Shown piece after piece: positions 16,000-21,988 of a stretch of DNA of 22,944 nt. Below the pieces are notes generated by a model. The model was given only the letters and a program-made list of their open reading frames with translations, was not told where the DNA came from and ran no database searches. The position numbers and the translations under genes were made by a program. The stretch spans positions 1-22,944 of IMG/VR virus record IMGVR_UViG_3300030116_002445, one strand, 5' to 3'. Numbering within the stretch: the stretch's first letter is position 1; every line of letters starts with the position of its first letter. Source of the stretch: a virus.

Positions 16000-16851
16000 T
16001 TATTTTTCTTTGTACAATGACTCCCTTAATTTTTGAACTGATGTCTCACTAAGGTCACCCGCATCTCCTAAGTCTGGCGGTATTCTTACATTGTAATATT
16101 TTAATTCTGTTTTATCACAAAGTTCTATTACTTTTTCTACTGCTCCTTGCCCAGCATCATCTGGGTCAAAGAAAATGTCTATTTGCTCAACTCCTCTCAT
16201 TTTAAGAAGTTGAAGTTTATCTGTTGTTATATTCGATATTCCAAAACAACATAGAGCATTTGTTAGTCCTTTATCATGTAAATTAATCACATCATAAATA
16301 CCTTCTACTAATAATACTCTACCTTTTATTGGTGAAACATTTGCAGGGAATATCGGTAATTTAACTCTTGGTGGGTGAAAGATATACTTAGGTTGTCCTG
16401 TTATATTCTTACCTAGTATTCTTCCATTAAATGCAACAATCTTTCCTGTAATATCTCTGATAGGAAAAACTATTCTATTTGTGAATGGGGAGTTTACACT
16501 CAAAAATGCCTCAAACTGTTTATATGTTTCAGGTTTTATATTTCTTTCGTTTCCTACATATGGCACTATATCTTTAGGCATAAGTAGTCCTACTGATTCT
16601 GACCTCTTTCGGTCTATTGTTTGTTTTACTTTTTCTCTTTTTATATCTAAATAATTACTAGGTTTATCAAATAATTTAAATATGTTTCCTTTATATCCAC
16701 AAGAAAAACAATTAAATACTCCTGTAATTTTATCTATTCTCATACTTGGATTACTGTCATCATGCTCTGGATTTAAACACTGCACTACAAAATCAGCAGG
16801 AGACTGCTTAAACGGTATTTTTTCTTCTACTAATAATTCTTCTACTGTCAT
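16000..16851 (-). CDS. DNA primase, CHC2 zinc finger plus TOPRIM (DnaG-like)
   Basis: A 283-residue primase that makes RNA primers at the fork, expected to work with the DnaB-type helicase of this window. The zinc finger uses C25, H30, C48 and C51 (CLNPEH ... CFSC). The TOPRIM fold has the catalytic Glu183 (LLVEGIYD) and the acidic motif D229-P-D231-D232 (FFDPDDAG). Between them is a segment NRIVFPIRD...GRILG typical of DnaG RNA-polymerase domains. It is about half the size of bacterial DnaG and lacks a helicase-binding C-terminal domain. The start overlaps the methyltransferase stop (ATGA). A strong promoter follows the stop. Confidence 0.92.
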   Translation of the reverse strand: MTVEELLVEEKIPFKQSPADFVVQCLNPEHDDSNPSMRIDKITGVFNCFSCGYKGNIFKLFDKPSNYLDIKREKVKQTIDRKRSESVGLLMPKDIVPYVGNERNIKPETYKQFEAFLSVNSPFTNRIVFPIRDITGKIVAFNGRILGKNITGQPKYIFHPPRVKLPIFPANVSPIKGRVLLVEGIYDVINLHDKGLTNALCCFGISNITTDKLQLLKMRGVEQIDIFFDPDDAGQGAVEKVIELCDKTELKYYNVRIPPDLGDAGDLSETSVQKLRESLYKEK

Positions 16852-17318
16852 CTAATCCACTTTAATCCATGTAAATCTTTTATATCACTCCAAATAAACC
16901 ATGCATAGTCTATTGAGTCTGTTCCTTTTCCTGTAAAGGAAGGTCTTTTACTTAATATTACTAGACCGTCTGGCGGATACATCTGCCAAAAATCATATCT
17001 AGCTTGTGCACCAAGAAAATTAATTCTTAATAGCATTATAACTGTTGGTGCCATTGTCATTGCGTGTTCTATAAATTCTTGCGCTAAACTAAACGGAGGA
17101 TTAGTAATAACTAAATCATACTCTCCTTCATGTTTAAAAAAGTCTTTGTCCTTTTGTATTTCACACCAGTCTGTTTCTATTCCTTTATTTTCTAAGAAAT
17201 TTACTATTCTACCATCTCCAGAGCCTGGCTCAAGAGCAGAGTTAAACTGACTCCAATCAACTGGTAGTTTTTCATAACACCATTCTGGTGTAGGGTAATA
17301 ATCAAATTTATTTCTCAT
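16848..17318 (-). CDS. Small DNA methyltransferase (Class I SAM-dependent, NPPF motif)
   Basis: A 156-residue Rossmann-fold methyltransferase. The SAM-binding motif I is EPGSGDG (30-36) and the catalytic motif IV is NPPF (73-76), as in N6-adenine or N4-cytosine DNA methyltransferases. The N-terminal FDYYPTPEWCYEKLP segment is shared with phage-type adenine methyltransferases. No target-recognition domain is visible, so specificity cannot be stated, and no restriction partner is nearby. A plausible role is modifying phage DNA against host restriction (inference). It overlaps both neighbours, deformylase and primase, by 4 nt. Confidence 0.8.
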   Translation of the reverse strand: MRNKFDYYPTPEWCYEKLPVDWSQFNSALEPGSGDGRIVNFLENKGIETDWCEIQKDKDFFKHEGEYDLVITNPPFSLAQEFIEHAMTMAPTVIMLLRINFLGAQARYDFWQMYPPDGLVILSKRPSFTGKGTDSIDYAWFIWSDIKDLHGLKWIR

Positions 17319-17737
17319 TCTTGGTATACTTTTCCTCTATCTAATATTAAGAATCCATTTAAGTGATCAAATTCATGTTGAATCACTCTTGCATCGAATC
17401 CTTTGAATTTTCTTTTTATTTCTTTACCTTCTAAATCTGTGTATTTTAATGTAATACTGTGAGCGCGTCTTACTCTTACATGCGCACCAGGGCAACTTAA
17501 ACACCCTTCCCAATCTACTTTTGTATAACCACTTCTTTCTAGTATTGTTGGGTTTATAAAAACTTGTGGAGGACTGCCTGCTAAGAAAACTCTTATTGGG
17601 TGTCCTATTTGAATCGCTGAGATTCCTATACCATTATGCTCTTTCATGGTATCTTCCATATCTTTTAGTATCTTTGGGTCTACTTTTGAGACTTCTTTTG
17701 ATACTTGTCTTAATATTTTTTCATCTGTTACTATCAA
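17315..17737 (-). CDS. def: Peptide deformylase
   Basis: A 140-residue metalloenzyme that removes the formyl group from new polypeptides. All three family motifs are present: GIGISAIQ (36-43) with Gln43, EGCLS (77-81) with metal ligand Cys79, and HEFDH (121-125) with His121, Glu122 and His125. It lacks the C-terminal extension of bacterial enzymes, as known for phage deformylases. The start codon is TTG at 17737, chosen because AAGGAG lies 7 nt upstream. It overlaps the preceding mini-gene by 17 nt and the methyltransferase by 4 nt. Marine phages are known to carry such genes, possibly to keep host or phage protein maturation going late in infection. Confidence 0.93.
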   Translation of the reverse strand: MIVTDEKILRQVSKEVSKVDPKILKDMEDTMKEHNGIGISAIQIGHPIRVFLAGSPPQVFINPTILERSGYTKVDWEGCLSCPGAHVRVRRAHSITLKYTDLEGKEIKRKFKGFDARVIQHEFDHLNGFLILDRGKVYQE

Positions 17738-17840
17738 TATCTAACTCCTTTGGTAATTCCTTACCACAATGAGGACATACTAATCGTAGTCCTAATAACT
17801 TTCTATAGATACAATCTTTAATGTATGAAATCGTCTCCAT
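17721..17840 (-). CDS. Mini-protein with one CxxC (39 aa), function unknown
   Basis: An ATG at 17840 preceded by GGAG at 7 nt opens a 39-residue frame with the segment LVCPHCGKELP (20-30), which resembles half of a zinc ribbon, and one more Cys at position 10. The start lies inside the previous gene (out of frame, 23-nt overlap) and the end overlaps the deformylase start by 17 nt. The good ribosome-binding site and the CPHC knuckle favour a real gene, but it is too short for certainty. It could bind zinc as a dimer. Confidence 0.5.
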   Translation of the reverse strand: METISYIKDCIYRKLLGLRLVCPHCGKELPKELDIDSNR

Positions 17841-17991
17841 ATTGTAACTCCATTTCTGCCTCGTAGATTGGTCTAAATTCTTCCAATGATGGAATTTTTA
17901 CATAGACTTCACTACTTAAATTATATTCGTGTAATTTTCTTACATACAGTATGTATGCTGTTTGTAATTGTTTTTCTGTATATAGTATCAT
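17818..17991 (-). CDS. Small protein (57 aa) of unknown function
   Basis: The frame starts with ATG overlapping the stop of the upstream gene (ATGA). It encodes MILYTEKQLQTAYILYVRKL at the N-terminus and a second, acidic half with PSLEEFRPIYEAEMELQ. It is predicted to be mostly helical and soluble. The 'LYTEKQLQ-AY-Y' plus 'SLEEFR' pattern resembles short proteins I recall from marine myoviruses, without known function. The coupling and lack of gaps support it as a gene. Confidence 0.65.
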   Translation of the reverse strand: MILYTEKQLQTAYILYVRKLHEYNLSSEVYVKIPSLEEFRPIYEAEMELQYGDDFIH

Positions 17992-18188
17992 TTTTTAATT
18001 CCAAATACCTTTTGTTCTACTATTTCTTCTACTTCAGGTAGTTTATACCAAAGACTTGAATACATTGTTTCATTTCCATCTCCCCAGTCAACATGGTATC
18101 TTTTATAGCAAAAAATTCTATCTGAGAATATTCTAACATCTCCCAGTCCTGAATTATTTACTTGATATACTTTTTCTAATAATCTCAT
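17988..18188 (-). CDS. Small protein (66 aa) of unknown function
   Basis: A 66-residue protein, MRLLEKVYQVNNSGLGDVRI at the start, with a probable all-beta N-terminal part rich in aromatics and a C-terminal helix (PEVEEIVEQKVFG). I do not recognise it. ATG overlaps the helicase stop (ATGA) and its own stop overlaps the next start in the same way, so it is embedded in a coupled gene string downstream of the helicase. Confidence 0.65.
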   Translation of the reverse strand: MRLLEKVYQVNNSGLGDVRIFSDRIFCYKRYHVDWGDGNETMYSSLWYKLPEVEEIVEQKVFGIKK

Positions 18189-19546
18189 AAGTCTTGTGCC
18201 TCTTCACCTTCTGTGCCTAGTCCCATATCTTCTTTCATCTTTTCCTTTTCTGTTGGAGTTAATGCAGAAGCGGGACCAATCTTTAATGACTTCCAATTAA
18301 CTTCACTTGAAAAACCTTTTACTTCATTATTTCTCATTTTGGTACAGTTAAATGTCATACACTGATCTTGCGGCTCCCATGTTTCAAGAGAGTAAGCTGC
18401 ATCAGCTGCATCTAATATACCTTTTGCAAATCTAGCCTCTCCACTAGAATCTGTTTGATACGGAGCAAAAACTAAAGTTTCATACTCTTGCGCATAAGAC
18501 TTTAGTTTTTTACTTATTTCTATCTGCTCCTGCCAGTCATATTGACTGTTTCGGCCTGGTGCATTGTGGCGACGAACTTGGTTTAGATAATCTACGATTA
18601 CGATACCAATGTCTGTGCGACTAACCCTCTTATCGAGTTCGCTTTGAATTTTTGAGAGAGTGAGGGCTGGATCATAGATTACATCTAATTGCCTGTCTTC
18701 GTTCAAAGGATTTTTTGTTAACTTCCTATGGAAATCATCAAAATCTCTATGTGATTCATATTCTCTTAAAAGTTCGTCTCCACCCTGAAAACGATTTGCC
18801 CACCAACCAGCAACAAGATTCCACTCTTCTGTACTCATGACTTTATCACGAATATTAGTAAAAGTAACTCCTGTACTGATAGAGCACATTCTTTGTAAGA
18901 TAGACCTACTATCCATTTCAATAGTGAAATAGAGAGCAGTTCTGCCTGAATCATAAACATTAACAGCAAGGTTACAAGAAGTCAATGACTTACCTGAACC
19001 TCGTCGTCCACCAACAAGCACTAGGTCTTTGGGTGAAAATTTGACGCTTGCGTCATAATCTGTATTTAGTCCTAAAGGTAAATACTTTGCTCTTTGTTCA
19101 TCATCTTCAAAAAGTGTTATAGTTTGCATACTTTCTGAAGGTGGTGTTACATCTACCTTATCACTTACATTTAGAACTATTTCTTGTAGTTGTTCAATAT
19201 TTTCTTCTGCACTAGCCATAGTAACAGTTTTATCCACATACTTATCAAGTTCATCTAATATTTCAGTTTGAGTGTATTCATTCTTGAGATAGTCGAGCAA
19301 CATATCTGCGTCCACTTCAACTTCGATTGACTCAATAGCGGATAATTTTTCTTGAATGTTTTGGTCTCTTTGCCCAGCTTTTAGCTCAGCAAAGGTTGGG
19401 AGAGATTGATAATTGTCTACATGCTTTTCCAAGATGTTAAAAATCCCTCGGTACTCATTTGGTAAATAAATTTCTTTTACCTGAGACCAAGTATCTAAAT
19501 CTTGTTGTATAACTACTTGTTTTAGTAACGCACTCGCAATATTCAT
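18185..19546 (-). CDS. Replicative DNA helicase, DnaB/gp41-like
   Basis: A 453-residue hexameric-type helicase of the RecA fold. Walker A is GGRRGSGKS (179-187), the likely catalytic Glu210 lies in FTIEMD, and Walker B with Asp319 is in GIVIVDYLNQ. The N-terminal ~130 residues form a helical domain of the kind that contacts primase. The open frame extends to a GTG at 19579, but that codon lies inside the stem of a transcription terminator. The ATG at 19546, preceded by GAGAG, is the better start. No promoter is seen between the terminator and the gene, so expression probably relies on read-through. It overlaps the next gene by 4 nt. Confidence 0.92.
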   Translation of the reverse strand: MNIASALLKQVVIQQDLDTWSQVKEIYLPNEYRGIFNILEKHVDNYQSLPTFAELKAGQRDQNIQEKLSAIESIEVEVDADMLLDYLKNEYTQTEILDELDKYVDKTVTMASAEENIEQLQEIVLNVSDKVDVTPPSESMQTITLFEDDEQRAKYLPLGLNTDYDASVKFSPKDLVLVGGRRGSGKSLTSCNLAVNVYDSGRTALYFTIEMDSRSILQRMCSISTGVTFTNIRDKVMSTEEWNLVAGWWANRFQGGDELLREYESHRDFDDFHRKLTKNPLNEDRQLDVIYDPALTLSKIQSELDKRVSRTDIGIVIVDYLNQVRRHNAPGRNSQYDWQEQIEISKKLKSYAQEYETLVFAPYQTDSSGEARFAKGILDAADAAYSLETWEPQDQCMTFNCTKMRNNEVKGFSSEVNWKSLKIGPASALTPTEKEKMKEDMGLGTEGEEAQDL

Positions 19547-19555
19547 AATCTCTCT

Positions 19556-19583
19556 CAAAAAAAGGGGTGGATTGCCCACCCCT
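19556..19583 (-). terminator. Intrinsic terminator downstream of the four-repeat DNA-binding protein gene
   Basis: On the - strand AGGGGTGG, loop GCAAT, and CCACCCCT form an 8-bp GC-rich stem (19563-19583), followed by a T-run of seven. It lies 16 nt after the stop of the preceding gene and ends just before the helicase Shine-Dalgarno. It should attenuate transcription between the two genes and protect the 3' end of the upstream mRNA. Confidence 0.9.
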
Positions 19584-19598
19584 GCTAAATATTGCTAG

Positions 19599-20315
19599 TT
19601 AGCCTATTTCTTTTCTAGCTGCACCATTGTAATCAGCACATTGTAGACCTCTTCTGGTCAACATTGTTTTGACGCCTCTTACAGTTTTGCCAATGTTATC
19701 AGCAATTTCTTGTACAGTCATGTCAGAAATATCAAGGTCAGCTAAGACATCAGCTTTGCTTGAACCTTTTGTGTGTTCTTGCTTAGGAATAGCATTGATA
19801 TCACCACTTCTAAGTAATGAAAGAGCTTTACCTCTGATAGAGTTTACAGACTTTCCTAAAGATTCAGCGATAGCTTCTACAAAAGCGCCATCGTTAACCA
19901 TAGAAATGAACTGCTCTTCTTCTTGAGGAGTATAAGTTCTAACACTTTCTGGCTTAGGAGCTGGTTTAACATGCTCAGTTAATTCCATAGAAAGAATTTT
20001 ACCTTGAATTGATTTAGCTGAGAAGCTACCACCTTCAAAGTTTGATGCTATTTCAGCATAAGTATAAACTCCACTGTTATCTACAACGAAGTTTTGTAGG
20101 GTTGCTTCTTGCTCTTCTGAGAAAGACTTAGAAGCTGAAGCTGAAGCTAATTCAACATCAAAACCCATTTTTCTTAGCTTAGAAGAAACACTTCTTGTTG
20201 AAGTTTCTAATTCTTCAGCAGCATCTGCAACCATTGCCTGTGAAACAGGACTTGAATCACCGACGAAGTCCACTAGTTGCTGTGTTCTTTCGTCTGTCCA
20301 TTTTGGTAATGCCAT
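19599..20315 (-). CDS. Protein with four helix-turn-helix-like repeats, probable DNA-binding
   Basis: A 238-residue protein made of four related units of about 45-50 residues (approx. 5-53, 64-115, 127-176, 186-228). Units 1-3 begin with an acidic W/F/Y-T/S-x-E/D helix and have a central 'Q/Y-x-x-I/V-A' helix. All four have a last helix with S/T-x-x-S/G-I/V-x-x-K. This is the layout of homeodomain-like or Myb/SANT-like tri-helical DNA-binding domains. Linkers are rich in Ala, Ser, Lys and Pro. Tandem arrays suggest binding of extended DNA, as a nucleoid-like protein or a regulator. Codons are orderly and AAGGA lies 8 nt before ATG. The gene is followed by a terminator, so mRNA from the promoter at 21108-21136 would be just ligase-B plus this gene, which fits high expression. 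Function is inferred. Confidence 0.75.
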   Translation of the reverse strand: MALPKWTDERTQQLVDFVGDSSPVSQAMVADAAEELETSTRSVSSKLRKMGFDVELASASASKSFSEEQEATLQNFVVDNSGVYTYAEIASNFEGGSFSAKSIQGKILSMELTEHVKPAPKPESVRTYTPQEEEQFISMVNDGAFVEAIAESLGKSVNSIRGKALSLLRSGDINAIPKQEHTKGSSKADVLADLDISDMTVQEIADNIGKTVRGVKTMLTRRGLQCADYNGAARKEIG

Positions 20316-20316
20316 A

Positions 20317-21075
20317 TTAATTTTCCTTAATTAATTGTTTAATGTTATCGTAAATTGTTATACCCATATCTTGGGCTTTATTTGTTTTTGCTGATTCTAT
20401 ACCACTTTCATTTAATAGAATCGTTACTTTACTTGTAAGATTATCTTTTGTCTCGAATCCATGACTTTGTAAAACTTTTTGAGCTGCTGCCTTTGTTGGA
20501 TAGCTCTTTAGTTTACCTGTTATACAAACTACACCTTTCGTATAGCTGACTTCAGATATTCTCTCACAAGAGAAAGAGAAAGGTAAGTCATTGTACTCAT
20601 TTAGATAAAATACTTCATCTAACCAGTTCGTAAGATTCGACGCCGCTTTAGGACCGAGACCACTATCTATACACTTTTCGTAGGTTATCTCTGATATATT
20701 TGAGACCTTCTTGGTCAATTTATTAGATGCGCTCCGCCCTATCAGCGGTATCGAAAAAGCTGGAAGGAGTGTAGTTAAGTCTGCTGATTTAGAGTTTTCT
20801 ATTTCAGCAAACAACTTGACTCCTAACTTTTCCGAACCTAAAAGTTCAACGAGTTCACTTTCTGTGAAAGAGTAAACTTCATGATAGTCTTGTAAGTCTA
20901 ACTTTTCTATTGTAGCCTTACCAAGTCCTTTGATTTTCAAAGTCTTGGCAAAGTGTTCAATTCTCTTTGATGACTTAGCAGGACAGTCTATGTTGCGACA
21001 AAATAATTGATCGTTTACAATATCTAACTCTGAATTACAAGCTGGACAATGTGTCGGTATAATTATTTCTTGCAT
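20317..21075 (-). CDS. ligB: NAD-dependent DNA ligase, C-terminal half (Zn finger, HhH, BRCT)
   Basis: A 252-residue protein matching the C-terminal part of bacterial LigA. The four-cysteine zinc finger is C10, C13, C26, C31 (CPAC ... CRNIDC). Helix-hairpin-helix repeats follow (about 42-150, including IKGLGKATIEKL and SGLGPKAASNL), and a BRCT domain at about 178-250 (GVVCITGKLKSYPTKAAAQ). It has no adenylation domain; this is supplied by a separate gene at 21988-22923. By known LigA structure this half clamps around nicked DNA. The symbol follows the phage T5 precedent of a two-subunit NAD ligase. It has its own consensus promoter and a GAGAG ribosome-binding site, and is followed 1 nt later by the four-repeat protein gene. 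Confidence 0.9.
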   Translation of the reverse strand: MQEIIIPTHCPACNSELDIVNDQLFCRNIDCPAKSSKRIEHFAKTLKIKGLGKATIEKLDLQDYHEVYSFTESELVELLGSEKLGVKLFAEIENSKSADLTTLLPAFSIPLIGRSASNKLTKKVSNISEITYEKCIDSGLGPKAASNLTNWLDEVFYLNEYNDLPFSFSCERISEVSYTKGVVCITGKLKSYPTKAAAQKVLQSHGFETKDNLTSKVTILLNESGIESAKTNKAQDMGITIYDNIKQLIKEN

Positions 21076-21107
21076 AAAATCTGTCTCTCTTTCATTTTTA
21101 TAATTAT

Positions 21108-21136
21108 ATTATACTAAAGATTTAACCATATGTCAA
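21108..21136 (-). promoter_or_regulatory. Consensus sigma-70 promoter upstream of ligase C-terminal half
   Basis: TTGACA (21131-21136), a 17-base spacer and TATAAT (21108-21113) on the - strand match consensus exactly. The stop codon of the upstream GIY-YIG gene (21133-21135) lies inside the -35 box. The spacer shares GGTTAAA with the polymerase promoter, and the bases before -35 (AGTTC) match the promoter at 11898-11926. The ligase start is 32 nt downstream of the -10 box, so this mRNA has a short leader. Confidence 0.9.
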
Positions 21137-21498
21137 GAACTATTTTTTGGGAACTCCCGTAAAATAAGGGAAGAAATTTTGAAACACTCAGTATGCCCTC
21201 CAAATTTTTGTTGAGGTTTATAACTATCATGCTCAAACTTTTTGTGTAATTCCTGCTCTATCTTCCAGCAGTTGTAAATGGTGTCATGATAAGTTCTCTG
21301 GATTCGTAAATCATACCCTTTGAATCCACGACTTCTTTTAATCACATGACGCCAGTCTTTTCCACTAGCAATCCCTACTTTGATACATTCTCTTTCATAT
21401 GTTCTTTGATTTACTAGAATTACTCCATACAAAACACCCTCTCTTTCTTTTTCATGAGGGTGATTATCGAAGTAAGTTTGATTATATACTCCACTCAT
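21133..21498 (-). CDS. GIY-YIG family nuclease (T5orf172/Mug113-like)
   Basis: A 121-residue protein. The domain runs from VLYGVILV (22-29) through IKVGIA (39-44), a conserved Arg50 and E81-x-x-L-H85 to GGHTECF (100-106). This pattern matches the T5orf172/Mug113 branch of the GIY-YIG superfamily, where the glutamate binds the metal. A longer open frame reaches 21639 but would run 144 nt into the preceding gene. The ATG at 21498 overlaps the upstream stop as ATGA and is clearly better. The gene lies between the two halves of the DNA ligase. It may be a repair nuclease or a remnant of a homing endonuclease; activity is inferred. Confidence 0.75.
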   Translation of the reverse strand: MSGVYNQTYFDNHPHEKEREGVLYGVILVNQRTYERECIKVGIASGKDWRHVIKRSRGFKGYDLRIQRTYHDTIYNCWKIEQELHKKFEHDSYKPQQKFGGHTECFKISSLILREFPKNSS

Positions 21499-21797
21499 GC
21501 AATAAGTAGTGGAGTAAAGTGTCTGATTAGACCTGATAAGAGAATAAATACTGCGATTGCATTTAGTATGATTAATGCTCGGTCTTTCCATAAAAGACCA
21601 ACCCATAACCAACCTGAAACACCAATCAAAGATAAACAAAGGTCTATAAAAGGAAATCCTTGTGTTGACCTTACTGCAAAAGCGGCGATAAGAAAACTAC
21701 TTGATATCCATTTTACATACCATGAAAGGTCTTGTTTTGGAGTAGCACTCTTAAATATTCTTTTGCTGTTCTCTATCTCTTTCTTTGAGTATTTCAT
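21495..21797 (-). CDS. Small multi-pass membrane protein (possibly DUF6552-like)
   Basis: A 100-residue protein with a basic N-terminus (1-25) and three hydrophobic segments (about 28-43, 50-69 and 73-91). The phrases WYVKWISSSFLI, SLIGVSGWLWVGLLWKDRALIILNAIAV recall a small family of marine-phage membrane proteins (DUF6552 as I remember it), of unknown role. It overlaps the upstream coiled-coil mini-gene by 47 nt in another frame and the GIY-YIG gene by 4 nt. Confidence 0.7.
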   Translation of the reverse strand: MKYSKKEIENSKRIFKSATPKQDLSWYVKWISSSFLIAAFAVRSTQGFPFIDLCLSLIGVSGWLWVGLLWKDRALIILNAIAVFILLSGLIRHFTPLLIA

Positions 21798-21882
21798 TTA
21801 ATTCTTCTATTCTCTCGTATAGTTTATATATTTGTTGTGTTTGTTCTGCTATTTGTTGTTTTAACATTTCTACTTCAGTCAA
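21751..21882 (-). CDS. Coiled-coil mini-protein (43 aa)
   Basis: A frame starting with TTG at 21882, chosen because AGGAG lies exactly 6 nt upstream. It encodes TEVEMLKQQIAEQTQQIYKL followed by a further heptad-patterned stretch, with hydrophobic residues every 3-4 positions throughout. It is a short coiled coil, with no other domain. The start overlaps the preceding 37-residue gene by 8 nt and the end overlaps the membrane-protein gene by 47 nt. The ribosome-binding site and clean heptads favour a real gene. An internal ATG would give 38 residues. Confidence 0.6.
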   Translation of the reverse strand: MTEVEMLKQQIAEQTQQIYKLYERIEELNEILKERDREQQKNI

Positions 21883-21988
21883 TCCATTCTCCTATTTTAT
21901 AAAATACATAAGGTATTACTACTACTGCTACAAAAAACATACTAATAAATGTGAACAGCTCGTAAATATCTGCGAAAGGTTCCATCAT
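21875..21988 (-). CDS. Single-pass membrane mini-protein (37 aa)
   Basis: The frame starts MMEPFADIYELFTFISMFF and ends KIGEWID, with one hydrophobic helix (about 11-31). Its ATG overlaps the ligase-A stop codon by one base (TAATG), a typical coupling arrangement, and its stop overlaps the next start by 8 nt. Family unknown. Small membrane proteins of this size are common in phage early regions and may act on host membrane functions, which is speculative here. Confidence 0.6.
   Translation of the reverse strand: MMEPFADIYELFTFISMFFVAVVVIPYVFYKIGEWID

Noticed and set aside
18185-19579. 464-residue version of the replicative helicase starting with GTG at 19579
   Set aside because: The GTG lies within the stem of a transcription terminator, and the ATG at 19546 has a GAGAG site just upstream.
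21133-21639. 168-residue version of the GIY-YIG protein
   Set aside because: The first 47 residues would overlap the membrane-protein gene by 144 nt on the same strand. The ATGA-coupled ATG at 21498 gives a complete domain without this overlap.
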